A DNA stretch of 64,000 bases from Candidatus Termititenax sp. (GCA_020719045.1 DYQY01000005.1:88277-152276); one strand, 5' to 3'; numbered from the stretch's first letter, positions 10,436 to 19,828 are shown. The notes: a model not told the origin generated them from the sequence alone. Numbers and translations are program-made.

Positions 10436-11555
10436 TTTTTATTAGTTCCTTAATAATAGTCTCCATCTTTGTTGAACGTGACCCTTTGAAGAGTATTACT
10501 TTGTTTTTTGGACTTAATTCATTAATTTTGCTAGGAATCAATGTTTTGTCTGTATAATAGTAACATTTGTCGTTCTTTTTCTCAATTCGAAGATATGTGT
10601 TTCCATAAAAAATTGCTTTTTCTATTTGTTTATCATTAATAATTTTATTAATCAGCTCTTTGTGGAATAAATCTTCTTTTTTCCCTAGCTCTTTCATTTC
10701 CCCAAGAACAGTTATTATTTTATGGTTTGGGTACATAGCTTTTGTTTTGTTTATAGAAAACTCCATGCTGTTAGGGTTAGCATTGTAAGCATCATCAATA
10801 ATAATATTTCCGTTCCATTTAGTTATTTCTTCACGATGTGGACTAATGGATTTAATTTCTAGAGCATCAAGTTCTTCTTGTGTAATACCAAAGTTCATCG
10901 CCAGAGCAGATGCTAGCTTTTTGCTTGATAATAGTGGTTGTTCTTCTGTGATTGTGTTTATTATAAATTCATTCTTTTGTGCCTTTTCTTTGACGAGTTC
11001 ATAATAATCAAATTTGGTGTTTAAGTAAGCAGAATATTTTTTATTTTTATCTTTTGGAAAGTTAAAAATCTCAGACTTACCGAGTGCAATATTTTTTTGT
11101 GTTTTCATTAGCTCAAGGTGAGCAAGACCGATATTTGTGATTAGGGTTATGTCAGGTCTAATAATGTTTGATAAATAGGTTAGGTCTCCTCTGTGTCTCA
11201 TTCCCATTTCAATAATAATAAAGTCAGCATCACTTGGGGCATTAAGTAGTGTTAACGGTGCACCAACCTCGTTGTTTTGATTCTCAAAAGTGCTATGAAC
11301 TTTGTATTTGATGCTAAGTATTTGGTGAAGCATATCTTTAAGGGTTGTTTTGCCGGAGCTACCTGTAAGACCGATAACCGTTGCTTTAATGTTATTCATT
11401 CTATGATAAGTAGCATATTCAGGTAAGTCTACATCAAGCACCTTGATTTTTCTTTTAATCATTTCTGGGATAAAGCTGTGTCCATCAAAGTTTTCACCTT
11501 TAATAGGAATAAAGATATCATTTTCTTTTATGGTTCTGGTATCTATGGAATACAA
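10428..11555 (-). CDS. murF: UDP-N-acetylmuramoyl-tripeptide--D-alanyl-D-alanine ligase
   Basis: TGSSGKTTLKDML, DDAYNANPNSM; short (375 aa). Confidence 0.92.
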   Translation of the reverse strand: MYSIDTRTIKENDIFIPIKGENFDGHSFIPEMIKRKIKVLDVDLPEYATYHRMNNIKATVIGLTGSSGKTTLKDMLHQILSIKYKVHSTFENQNNEVGAPLTLLNAPSDADFIIIEMGMRHRGDLTYLSNIIRPDITLITNIGLAHLELMKTQKNIALGKSEIFNFPKDKNKKYSAYLNTKFDYYELVKEKAQKNEFIINTITEEQPLLSSKKLASALAMNFGITQEELDALEIKSISPHREEITKWNGNIIIDDAYNANPNSMEFSINKTKAMYPNHKIITVLGEMKELGKKEDLFHKELINKIINDKQIEKAIFYGNTYLRIEKKNDKCYYYTDKTLIPSKINELSPKNKVILFKGSRSTKMETIIKELIKND

Positions 11556-12703
11556 CTGGCTAGTTCCTTCACTATTTCACTGTCGTCAAAGTGGGATTTG
11601 ATATTTCCAATAATTTGGTAGTCCTCGTGGCCTTTACCAGCCAGCATTATGAAGTCATTTGCTTTGGCAAGCAGAAGCGCTTTTTTAATAGCTTCTTTTC
11701 TGTCTATTTCAATTATTAATTTGTTTTTATTTTCTATGCCAACAGTAATCTGGTCTATGATAGACTGCGGATTCTCTGTTCTTGGATTGTCGGAAGTAAC
11801 AATTATTATGTCAGCCCATTTATCTGCAATTTTGCCCATAAGTGGTCTTTTTTTGTTGTCTCTATCTCCACCAGCACCGAACACAGCAATAAGTTTATTT
11901 TTTGTAATTTTTCTTGCCTCTTTAAGAACATTGTCCAGCCCATCAGGAGTGTGCGCGTAATCAACTACTGCGGTGTATGGTTTATTTATAGCAACTTTTT
12001 CGAACCTTCCTTTTGGTGGCAAGGCGTTAGCTAGTCCATCTTTTATGGTTTGAATAGGAATACTCAGTGCCTTACAGATAGCAAAAGTAGCTTTCAGATT
12101 ATTTTCATTAAAAGCACCTATAAGTTTATGAGAGAAATCAATTTTTATTTTCTTGTAGTCAGTAGGATAGATTGTCGTACCAACTGGGTTTGTTAAGAAT
12201 TTGAATTTTGCACTAACGTAGTTCTTAAAAGTTTTGTGATAGTCTAAGTGGTCTTGAGTAATGTTCGTAAGAAGTTTAACTGTGAATGGTAATCCTGCAA
12301 TTCTATTTTCTTCAACACCAATAGAGGATACTTCCATTATTAGGTGAGTTTCATTATTCTCTATCATTTCTTTAATGATAGACACTAGGTCGAAAATCTC
12401 TGGTGTAGTCAGTGATGAGTTGATTGTTCCTATAACTCTTGGTTTTGCGCCAGCCTGTTTTAGCACTTCGTTTACTAAATAGGTTACAGTTGTTTTGCCA
12501 TTGGTGCCTGTTACGCCGATTATTTTTATTTTATTCATCGGAAGGTTCCATAGCGTGCTAAGATATCTGTAAACAAATTTTTTATCAATCTTGATGATTT
12601 TATTTGTTTTTTCTATGAGTTCCTTGGTTATGTGATTCTGACCCTTATTAATGGCTAAAAAAATGTCATTCGTGTTTATTTTTCTGGTGTCATACTGTAT
12701 CAT
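11543..12703 (-). CDS. murE: UDP-N-acetylmuramyl-tripeptide synthetase
   Basis: GVTGTNGKTTVTYL, VVDYAHTPDGLDNVL, FGAGGDRDNKKRPLMG, TSDNPRTENP; short (386 aa). Confidence 0.94.
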   Translation of the reverse strand: MIQYDTRKINTNDIFLAINKGQNHITKELIEKTNKIIKIDKKFVYRYLSTLWNLPMNKIKIIGVTGTNGKTTVTYLVNEVLKQAGAKPRVIGTINSSLTTPEIFDLVSIIKEMIENNETHLIMEVSSIGVEENRIAGLPFTVKLLTNITQDHLDYHKTFKNYVSAKFKFLTNPVGTTIYPTDYKKIKIDFSHKLIGAFNENNLKATFAICKALSIPIQTIKDGLANALPPKGRFEKVAINKPYTAVVDYAHTPDGLDNVLKEARKITKNKLIAVFGAGGDRDNKKRPLMGKIADKWADIIIVTSDNPRTENPQSIIDQITVGIENKNKLIIEIDRKEAIKKALLLAKANDFIMLAGKGHEDYQIIGNIKSHFDDSEIVKELASCIP

Positions 12704-12760
12704 ATAACAAGAATTATAAGGCTAGAATAGAAGCAATTGCAATACTGAAGAGGGGTTGTT

Positions 12761-13525
12761 TTGTTAACAGGCAAAGAATTATTTATTAAGTTCAGAGAAA
12801 CAGAAGATCCAAAGCTTAAAGATCAGATAATTGAACAACACTACAACTTAGTAATATATGTAGCTCGTAAGTTCTTAGGCAAAGGTGAGGCATTAGAAGA
12901 CCTTATTCAAGTTGGCATCATAGGTCTTATCAAGTCTATGGATAACTATGACCCTAGTTATAATGCTGAGTTTGCAACCTATGCCATGCCGATGATTGTT
13001 GGCGAGATTAAGCATTATTTTAGAGACCACGCACGTTTGGTCAAGCTACCAAGAAGACTTCACGAGCTTAACGCTCAGATTAAAAAGTTGGCTTTTGAAT
13101 TTCAACAGAATTATGACCGTTCACCAACTATTGAAGAAATAGCTAAACAGCTAAACGCTTCTGAGGAAGAAGTTCTAGAAGCGATGGAGGCTGGTGAAGC
13201 AAGTAGGGCTCTTAGTTTGGACTCTCCAGCCTTTGTAACAGAGAGAAGCGGTGAAGTGGTATCTGACGCTAGAGCGTCTTTGATGGACTCATTAGGTGTA
13301 GAGCATCTTGAGTCAAAGATAATAGATAGAGAGACTTTGAAGTTTGCAATAGCTAATATTCTTAATAGAAGAGAGCAAAGAATTATTTATATGAGATATT
13401 ATGATAATCTTTCTCAGCATGAGATTGCTACTTATCTGCGTTTATCACAGATGCACGTGTCTAGACTTATTAAAAACGCTATTGATAAATTATCCAGGTA
13501 TATTCAAAAAAATTCTATAATTTAG
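12761..13525 (+). CDS. RNA polymerase sigma-70 family factor (SigB/SigF/SigG-like)
   Basis: Regions 2 and 4 recognisable (LEDLIQVGIIGLIKSMDNYDP, FATYAMPMIVGEIKHYFRDHARLVKLPRRL); TTG start with SD gaggggt. Confidence 0.88.
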   Translation: MLTGKELFIKFRETEDPKLKDQIIEQHYNLVIYVARKFLGKGEALEDLIQVGIIGLIKSMDNYDPSYNAEFATYAMPMIVGEIKHYFRDHARLVKLPRRLHELNAQIKKLAFEFQQNYDRSPTIEEIAKQLNASEEEVLEAMEAGEASRALSLDSPAFVTERSGEVVSDARASLMDSLGVEHLESKIIDRETLKFAIANILNRREQRIIYMRYYDNLSQHEIATYLRLSQMHVSRLIKNAIDKLSRYIQKNSII

Positions 13526-13547
13526 CAGAGACTGCAGGGTGGTGGGT

Positions 13548-14525
13548 CTAACTATATTCAAGTAACATCATTGTAATGTCATCATCGGTATTGGGGCTTT
13601 TACTGTATTCTTTTATTTCATCAAGTATTTTTTGAAAAAGGTTTTCTCCAGATAACCAGCTATTTTCTTGAAGAATTTTTGTTAGTCTGCTGGCTCCAAA
13701 TAGTTCGCCATTTTCGTCTTTTGCTTCAGTTACTCCATCAGTGTATAAGAATATTTTGTCTCCTTGCTCAAGGATGATGTCTTTTTGCTCGAATTCTGGA
13801 GATTCGAACATACCAAGGAATACTCCCTCTGTTTCTAATAAGATGACTGTATTATTTTTTTTCAGTAAGATTGGTGCAGTATGTCCAGCCTTTGAATAGG
13901 TGAGCTTATTGTTTGTTACATCTAAGGTAGCACCAAAAATAGTAACAAAGTTAATCGCACTTCCTTCTGTATATTCAAGTAAGCGTTTGTTAGCTATTTC
14001 CATCATCTGTTTGGGCTGAATCTGTTGTGAAAATAGGTCTTCAAGTGTGTTTTTTGATAAAATCATAACTAGGGCAGATGCTACACCGTGGCCGGAAACG
14101 TCTCCGATAGCGAAGTTAATTGTTTCATCTTTTTTGTTTTTTAAAGTAATTACTCCTAGGTCTGGCTCAGAGGATTGAATTTTATTTTTAATATCCTTTG
14201 TCATTACAAAGAAGTCGCCTCCAATTTTCTCGGCAGGCATACAAAGGGCAGTAAGCTGATATTTTTTATATTGAATTTTATTTGTTGCAAGTAGTCCGCT
14301 TTGGATTCTTCTTGCCATGTCTAAGTCTCGTTTGTTTTTCATTTGGTTTCTATCGGTTGTCTTAATGAGTTGTAATGCCTCTTGTTTTAAGACTTCTGCA
14401 TTGTTTTTAAGAACCTCCGTTTCTTTGATAGTTTTTAGTTTTAAATCTCTCTCTCTCTTAAGGAAAAGAAGAAGTGTTGCAGAGATTGCAAAGAAAATAA
14501 GTAGATAGATGATATGAATTAACAT
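13548..14525 (-). CDS. SpoIIE/RsbU-type PP2C serine phosphatase with N-terminal TM/coiled coil
   Basis: ARRIQSGLL, KIGGDFFVM, AIGDVSGHGVASALVM, AGHTAPIL, LYTDGVTEAKD. Confidence 0.9.
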   Translation of the reverse strand: MLIHIIYLLIFFAISATLLLFLKRERDLKLKTIKETEVLKNNAEVLKQEALQLIKTTDRNQMKNKRDLDMARRIQSGLLATNKIQYKKYQLTALCMPAEKIGGDFFVMTKDIKNKIQSSEPDLGVITLKNKKDETINFAIGDVSGHGVASALVMILSKNTLEDLFSQQIQPKQMMEIANKRLLEYTEGSAINFVTIFGATLDVTNNKLTYSKAGHTAPILLKKNNTVILLETEGVFLGMFESPEFEQKDIILEQGDKIFLYTDGVTEAKDENGELFGASRLTKILQENSWLSGENLFQKILDEIKEYSKSPNTDDDITMMLLEYS

Positions 14526-14717
14526 AGTTGTTTCTAATTAGCCCCCCTAGAGTATATTTAAGGATATTAGCATCAGATATATAAAATCAATAGGGGTTGA
14601 AATAGCAAAAAAATATGGTTTAACGTAGGGTGTGGTTTTTTGTGGGAATATTATAGCGTTATCGTATTCTATTATAGAAAAGTTGACGTTTATTTGCTAT
14701 GTGATTATACTGTTAAT

Positions 14718-15155
14718 ATGATGGTTGCTCCTAGTAATAGAAAAGCCTTTATGTTACTTGAGACATTATTAGCTTTATCTATTCTATTAATATTGTTGCC
14801 AATGGTAAGTAATATTTTTTATGGGAGCGTTAAAAGATATCAATCGAATTCAGATGAGAATAAAGAGATAGCTCAGGTAGTGTTTGCAGAAATGTATCTA
14901 AACAAGATAGGCAAAGTTTCTGACTCAATTAATGTGGTTGGTGAGGTTTTGCAAATTGATAGTGGAGGCGTTATCCATGAAGTGGGAGTTAAAAATAATA
15001 AGCTGTATACTATGCAATCAGCAACTAGATACTTAACAATAGAACCAATGCAAATAAGTAGCTATCGGTTTATTAAGTTAAATGATAATTACTATCAGAT
15101 TGAGTTGCGTACAAAAACTAATAGAGAATATTTAATTCAAATGATTAGATACTAA
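14718..15155 (+). CDS. prepilin-type N-terminal methylation-like protein (orphan pseudopilin)
   Basis: RKAFMLLETLLALSILLILL class III signal-like segment; internal start at 14718 preferred over 14640. Confidence 0.65.
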   Translation: MMVAPSNRKAFMLLETLLALSILLILLPMVSNIFYGSVKRYQSNSDENKEIAQVVFAEMYLNKIGKVSDSINVVGEVLQIDSGGVIHEVGVKNNKLYTMQSATRYLTIEPMQISSYRFIKLNDNYYQIELRTKTNREYLIQMIRY

Positions 15156-15193
15156 TTAGTGTATTTGTTTGTTTACAAAAGAATATAATCTTA

Positions 15194-15223
15194 ACCCTCT
15201 CAATTCGAAAGAAAGGAGAGGGT
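15194..15223. terminator. hairpin between the pseudopilin gene and glyQ (convergent)
   Basis: ACCCTCTC - 14 nt - GAGAGGGT perfect 8-bp stem. Confidence 0.5.
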
Positions 15224-15271
15224 GCTGGTATCGTATCAATTAGAAGTTTTTGTTAGTTACAGCGGGTGAGG

Positions 15272-16141
15272 TTACTTCTTTAGTAATGGAAACCCAAGTT
15301 CTTCGCGTTTAGCAAGATACTTAACCGCACATTTTTTTGCTAAATGACGTATTTTAGTTATGTAGTTTGTTCTTTCAGTAACGCTTATAGCACCTCTTGC
15401 ATCAAGTAAGTTAAAGGTGTGTGAGCATTTTAGACAATAGTCATATGCTGGTAGAATTAGTTTTTCTTCAATGCATTTATATGATTCTTTTTCGAATTTC
15501 TGAAACATATCAGTAAGCATTTCAACGTTTGAAACTTCAAAGTTGTATTTACTTTGTTCTTGCTCATTTTGAAGGTAAATATCGCCATACTTTATGTTAT
15601 CGTTCCAGTTTATGTCATATACAGAATCTTTGCCCTGAATAAACATAGTTAATCTTTCAATGCCATAGGTTATTTCTACAGAAACCGGATCAAGTTCAAT
15701 GCCACCAGTAATCTGAAAGTAAGTGAATTGTGTTACTTCCATGCCATCTAGCCATACTTCCCATCCTAAGCCAGCTGCTCCAAGAGTAGGTGATTCCCAG
15801 TTGTCTTCAACAAAGCGTAAGTCATGTTCTGTAAGGTCAACACCAATCGCCTCTAGACTTCTTTTATATAAGTCCTGAACATTCAAAGGTGAAGGTTTAA
15901 GAATTACTTGAAATTGAAAATAGTGTTGTAGCCTATTCGGGTTTTCTCCATAACGACCATCAGTAGGTCTTCTTGATGGCTCTACGTAAGCAACGTTATA
16001 TGGTTCAGGTCCTAGAACTCTTAGGAAAGTAGCAGGGTTCATTGTTCCTGCGCCTTTTTCCATATCATATGGTTGTTGGATAATGCATCCTTGGTCTGCC
16101 CAAAACTGTTGTAAAGTTAGAATAACATTTTGAAAATTCAT
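15272..16141 (-). CDS. glyQ: glycine--tRNA ligase alpha subunit
   Basis: [63 protein letters not shown]. Confidence 0.97.
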   Translation of the reverse strand: MNFQNVILTLQQFWADQGCIIQQPYDMEKGAGTMNPATFLRVLGPEPYNVAYVEPSRRPTDGRYGENPNRLQHYFQFQVILKPSPLNVQDLYKRSLEAIGVDLTEHDLRFVEDNWESPTLGAAGLGWEVWLDGMEVTQFTYFQITGGIELDPVSVEITYGIERLTMFIQGKDSVYDINWNDNIKYGDIYLQNEQEQSKYNFEVSNVEMLTDMFQKFEKESYKCIEEKLILPAYDYCLKCSHTFNLLDARGAISVTERTNYITKIRHLAKKCAVKYLAKREELGFPLLKK

Positions 16142-16147
16142 GACAGT

Positions 16148-16153
16148 ATTATA
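16148..16153 (-). promoter_or_regulatory. candidate -10 box 6 nt upstream of glyQ ATG
   Basis: Minus strand reads TATAAT-ACTGTC-ATG. Confidence 0.6.
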
Positions 16154-16285
16154 CAGTTTATTTGTTGATTTGTTTATCTGTTTATTTGTTAGTATATTAG
16201 TATATATAGGAAAAGGAAAAAGTATTAAAGATAAAGTTGTTTTTCCTTTTCACCTCTCACCATTCACTTTTCACTATTTGTAATA

Positions 16286-16348
16286 GACATACCACAAGAG
16301 TGTGTTATAATCTACTTTGCTCTTTTGGCATGGTCATCATAGTAGATT
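16286..16348 (+). promoter_or_regulatory. candidate structured leader upstream of rpsF
   Basis: Two overlapping inverted repeats (16286-16300/16320-16335 and 16309-16316/16341-16348), the second followed by TTTTTC. Confidence 0.4.
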
Positions 16349-16406
16349 TTTCTTATCTTTTATGATTTAATATACCAGTTTGTAAATAATGTAGGAGGAA
16401 CAGCAC

Positions 16407-16697
16407 ATGAAATATGAGGTTTTAGCATTACTTAAACCCGAAAATACTGAAGAACAAGTAGATTCGTTAATAGAAAAAATAAAGAAGAATATTGAAGCAG
16501 TTGATGGAACTTTTATCGACGCTGAAAAATGGGGTAAGAGAGAAACTCCATATGCTTTTAAAAAGCATAAAGGTCTTAAAGAAGCATATTATGTTTTAAT
16601 TAACTTTGAAAAACTAAAAGGTGAACTTACTAGACTGAACTACAGTATAAGTATCGACGAGAACGTAGTTCGTCATATGATTACAAAAAAGGACTAA
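16407..16697 (+). CDS. rpsF: 30S ribosomal protein S6
   Basis: KYEVLALLKPE..., WGKRETPYAFKKHKGLKEAYYVL; SD aggagg. Confidence 0.95.
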   Translation: MKYEVLALLKPENTEEQVDSLIEKIKKNIEAVDGTFIDAEKWGKRETPYAFKKHKGLKEAYYVLINFEKLKGELTRLNYSISIDENVVRHMITKKD

Positions 16698-16706
16698 TAT
16701 ACTTTC

Positions 16707-17072
16707 ATGGCTCAGCTAAATAGAATAATTTTGATTGGTAGTATAGTAGACGAACCAGATTTAAAAGTTTCAACAGAAGGTAAAAGTATAGCAAAGTTTA
16801 CTATTGAAACTGAAAGATCCTTCGGAGATAAAACTGATAGGATTTCTGTTGTAGCTTGGGAAAAACTAGCTGATGCAGTTAACGAGTTTTCTAAAAACCA
16901 AGTAGTTTTGGTTGAAGGAAGAATTCAGCAAAGGAGTTTTGAGGACACTGATAAGAATACAACTTGGGTTACTGAAGTTGTTGCTTCTTCTTTAAGAAGT
17001 TTTTCAGCTGGAGGAGTTACTGTTGCTGGTGGAAAAGAACAGGATATTACAGAGGATGATATACCTTTTTAA
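16707..17072 (+). CDS. ssb: single-stranded DNA-binding protein (copy 1)
   Basis: LNRIILIGSIVDEPDLK...; acidic tail EDDIPF. Confidence 0.88.
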   Translation: MAQLNRIILIGSIVDEPDLKVSTEGKSIAKFTIETERSFGDKTDRISVVAWEKLADAVNEFSKNQVVLVEGRIQQRSFEDTDKNTTWVTEVVASSLRSFSAGGVTVAGGKEQDITEDDIPF

Positions 17073-17097
17073 AAGGTAAAAGATAAAGGTAGAAAAC

Positions 17098-17463
17098 ATG
17101 TATAATAAAGTTTTTTTAATTGGTAATTTAACAAAAGATCCAGAGATGAGATATACAGCTGCTGGCATCCCAGTTACTAGATTTACAATAGCCGTTAACC
17201 GTGGATATGGTGATAATAAACAAGTAGATTTTTTAAGAATTTCTACCTGGAGAAAATTAGCTGAGTTCTGTGGAGAATATTTAGCTAAAGGAAGATCAGT
17301 TGCAATTGAAGGTTCATTGCAATTAAGTGAGTATGAAAAAGACGGCAAAGATAGAGTGTTTGCTGAAATAATGGCAGATCGCGTTGAAGTATTAAATAAG
17401 AAAGATAGTCAGTCGGATGAAGCTCCGACCAAATCTGGCAGTGATGAAGATATACCTTTTTAA
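17098..17463 (+). CDS. ssb: single-stranded DNA-binding protein (copy 2)
   Basis: YNKVFLIGNLTKDPEMRYTAAGIPVTRFTIAVNR; acidic tail DEDIPF. Confidence 0.93.
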   Translation: MYNKVFLIGNLTKDPEMRYTAAGIPVTRFTIAVNRGYGDNKQVDFLRISTWRKLAEFCGEYLAKGRSVAIEGSLQLSEYEKDGKDRVFAEIMADRVEVLNKKDSQSDEAPTKSGSDEDIPF

Positions 17464-17503
17464 AGGTTAAAAGGTAAAAAGGCTAATAGGAGGACTTTAG
17501 AAA

Positions 17504-17752
17504 ATGGCAAAAAGAGTAGCAGAAAAAGTATCAGCGTTCAAAAGAGTAAGAAAAAAGAAGTGTTCTGTATGCGTATCACGCGTTGAAGTAGTTGATTATA
17601 AAGATATCAATACTTTAAGAAAGAACATTACTGATAGAGGAAAGATAGCATCTCGTAGGATGACAGGACTTTGTCCAAAGCACCAAAGAGCTATTGCTGC
17701 AGCTATTAAAAAAGCAAGAGAAGCAAGTTTATTGCCTCATGTAATGGATTAA
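17504..17752 (+). CDS. rpsR: 30S ribosomal protein S18
   Basis: [50 protein letters not shown]. Confidence 0.96.
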   Translation: MAKRVAEKVSAFKRVRKKKCSVCVSRVEVVDYKDINTLRKNITDRGKIASRRMTGLCPKHQRAIAAAIKKAREASLLPHVMD

Positions 17753-17763
17753 GGAGAAGATAA

Positions 17764-18234
17764 ATGAGGATAATATTAACAGAAGACGATGTAAGATTAG
17801 GCGATAAAGGTAGCGTTGTTAGCGTAAAAAGAGGCTATGGCGTTAATTATTTAATTCCAGAAAATAAAGCTATCATTTATAACGCTGGTAATAAGGCAAA
17901 AGTTGACAATGAAATAGGTCAGCAGTCAAAAAGAATTGCTAAAGAAAAAGCTGAGCATCAAGCTCAAGCAGATAAGTTAAAAGAAGTTGAACTTAATTTT
18001 GTTGCAAAGGCAGCATTAACAGGTCACATTTATGGTTCAATTACTAACCATGATGTTTCTGAGAAGATTAAGGAATTAACAGGATTAGATATTTCTAAAA
18101 AGAAAATCGCAATTAACACACACATTAAGACAGCTGGAAAGTATGCTGCAAATATTAAGTTATTTACAGGTATTAATGTATCAGTACCAATAATTGTTAC
18201 AATCGAAGAAGAAGAGATTAAGCTAAAAAGATAA
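17764..18234 (+). CDS. rplI: 50S ribosomal protein L9
   Basis: MRIILTEDDVRLGDKGSVVSVKRGYGVNYLIPENKAI. Confidence 0.95.
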   Translation: MRIILTEDDVRLGDKGSVVSVKRGYGVNYLIPENKAIIYNAGNKAKVDNEIGQQSKRIAKEKAEHQAQADKLKEVELNFVAKAALTGHIYGSITNHDVSEKIKELTGLDISKKKIAINTHIKTAGKYAANIKLFTGINVSVPIIVTIEEEEIKLKR

Positions 18235-18235
18235 A

Positions 18236-19828
18236 TTGTTAGCTAATATTAGTTTGCCTACATCCCCAGGAGTATACTTAATGAAAGATGCTTCTGGGGA
18301 TGTTTTGTATGTGGGCAAAGCTAAGAATTTAAACAAACGAGTAAAGAGTTATTTCCAGAAGACAGACCACCATCCCAAAATAAGCGTAATGGTAAAGAAA
18401 GTTGCTGATGTTGACTACGTATTGGTAGATAACGAAGCTGAAGCATTAATTCTTGAGAATCGTTTTATAAAAGAATATTATCCTAGATATAACACGAGAT
18501 TAAAGGACAGTAAAACCTATCCTTATTTGAAAATAGATTTAAGTGAAAGATTTCCTAGAGTAATTAAAACAAGACAGATAAGTAAGGATGGGGCTTTGTA
18601 TTTTGGTCCATATGTCCAGGGTAGTTTCTTTAAAACACTTCAAGAAATAATTAAGGAAAACTTTAGCTTGAGAAGATGCAGGGTTTTAAGTAAGAAGGGT
18701 CCTTGTTTGTATTATCATTTAGGTTCATGCAAAGCACCTTGTGATAATAAGATCTCAGAGGAATCTTATGGTCAACTAGTTGGAGATGTAGTTGCTTTGT
18801 TAGATGGTAGATATAAAGAGTTAATTGATGTTTTAAAAGATAGAATGCTTCTTGCAAGCAGTGAGCTTAGGTTTGAGGAAGCTGGGGAAGTTAAAAATCA
18901 ACTATCAGTATTAGATAATTTGCTTGTATCTCAAAGGATAGAGATTTTTAGTTTAAATAAGAATGTTGATATGTTTGTATTTGTTGAGCATTTTAATAGC
19001 GTCGTGTTTCAAGTATTTAGAGTTAAGCAAGGATACTTGGCTCAGCAGTTTATACATGAAGTCATTGTTGAAGAGGAAGATGATTTGAGTGCAGTTATTA
19101 CAAAAGCTTTGGTTCAGTTTTATTCAATGCATAATGATTATCCAGACTATGTTTATTGGCAGGGTGCTGAGATAAGTGATGAGTTGCTTAGCTTTTTTGA
19201 AGATAGGAAGATAAAGAGTTACACTAGACCATCAAAAGAACTAAGTGAGCTGTATGATATGTTGCAGAAGAATTCTTATTTTGCTGTGAAGAGGCAGCTT
19301 GAAGTTAAGTCAAATATTGATTATCCTTTGCTTTCACAAAAACTAAAAGAGTCCTTGTCTTTAAGGAAGTTACCTATGAGTGTAATTGGTTTAGATATTT
19401 CACATTTAAGTGGCGAGAACATAGTTGCATCGTGTGTGTTTTTTCAAGAAGGAGTGCCCAAAAAAGAGCTCTATCGAAAATACAATATTAAGACGGTTTT
19501 AGATAACGACGATTTTGCCTCAATGTATGAGTTAGCAACAAGGATTTTTTCTAAACTAAATATAGAAAATAGGCCTGATTTAGTTGTTGTTGATGGAGGC
19601 AAGGGGCAGTTAAGTTCAGTGCTAAAAGCATTAGATGACCTTGGCATAACTAATCAAGACATTTGTGCTTTAGCAAAAAAAGAGGAAATTATTTATTTGC
19701 CATTTCTTGATGAAGGGTTAAAATTAGATGAAAGGGATCATGGACTAAGGTTACTTCAGATGGTTAGGGATGAGGCTCATCGGTTCGCAGTAAATTTTCA
19801 AAGAAGAAAAAGGAGTTTTGTTAAATAG
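18236..19828 (+). CDS. uvrC: excinuclease ABC subunit C, C-terminally short
   Basis: GIY-YIG N-terminus (PGVYLMKDASGDVLYVGKAKNLNKRVKSYF), UVR motif, RNase H-like domain (IGLDISHLSGE, VVDGGKGQL), ends at RDEAHRFAVNFQRRKRSFVK. Confidence 0.94.
   Translation: MLANISLPTSPGVYLMKDASGDVLYVGKAKNLNKRVKSYFQKTDHHPKISVMVKKVADVDYVLVDNEAEALILENRFIKEYYPRYNTRLKDSKTYPYLKIDLSERFPRVIKTRQISKDGALYFGPYVQGSFFKTLQEIIKENFSLRRCRVLSKKGPCLYYHLGSCKAPCDNKISEESYGQLVGDVVALLDGRYKELIDVLKDRMLLASSELRFEEAGEVKNQLSVLDNLLVSQRIEIFSLNKNVDMFVFVEHFNSVVFQVFRVKQGYLAQQFIHEVIVEEEDDLSAVITKALVQFYSMHNDYPDYVYWQGAEISDELLSFFEDRKIKSYTRPSKELSELYDMLQKNSYFAVKRQLEVKSNIDYPLLSQKLKESLSLRKLPMSVIGLDISHLSGENIVASCVFFQEGVPKKELYRKYNIKTVLDNDDFASMYELATRIFSKLNIENRPDLVVVDGGKGQLSSVLKALDDLGITNQDICALAKKEEIIYLPFLDEGLKLDERDHGLRLLQMVRDEAHRFAVNFQRRKRSFVK

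Noticed and set aside
17060-17100. AAGGTAAAAGATAAAGG-type short repeats between the ssb and rpsR genes
   Set aside because: Low-complexity purine-rich spacer containing SD-like sequence; no higher-order structure.
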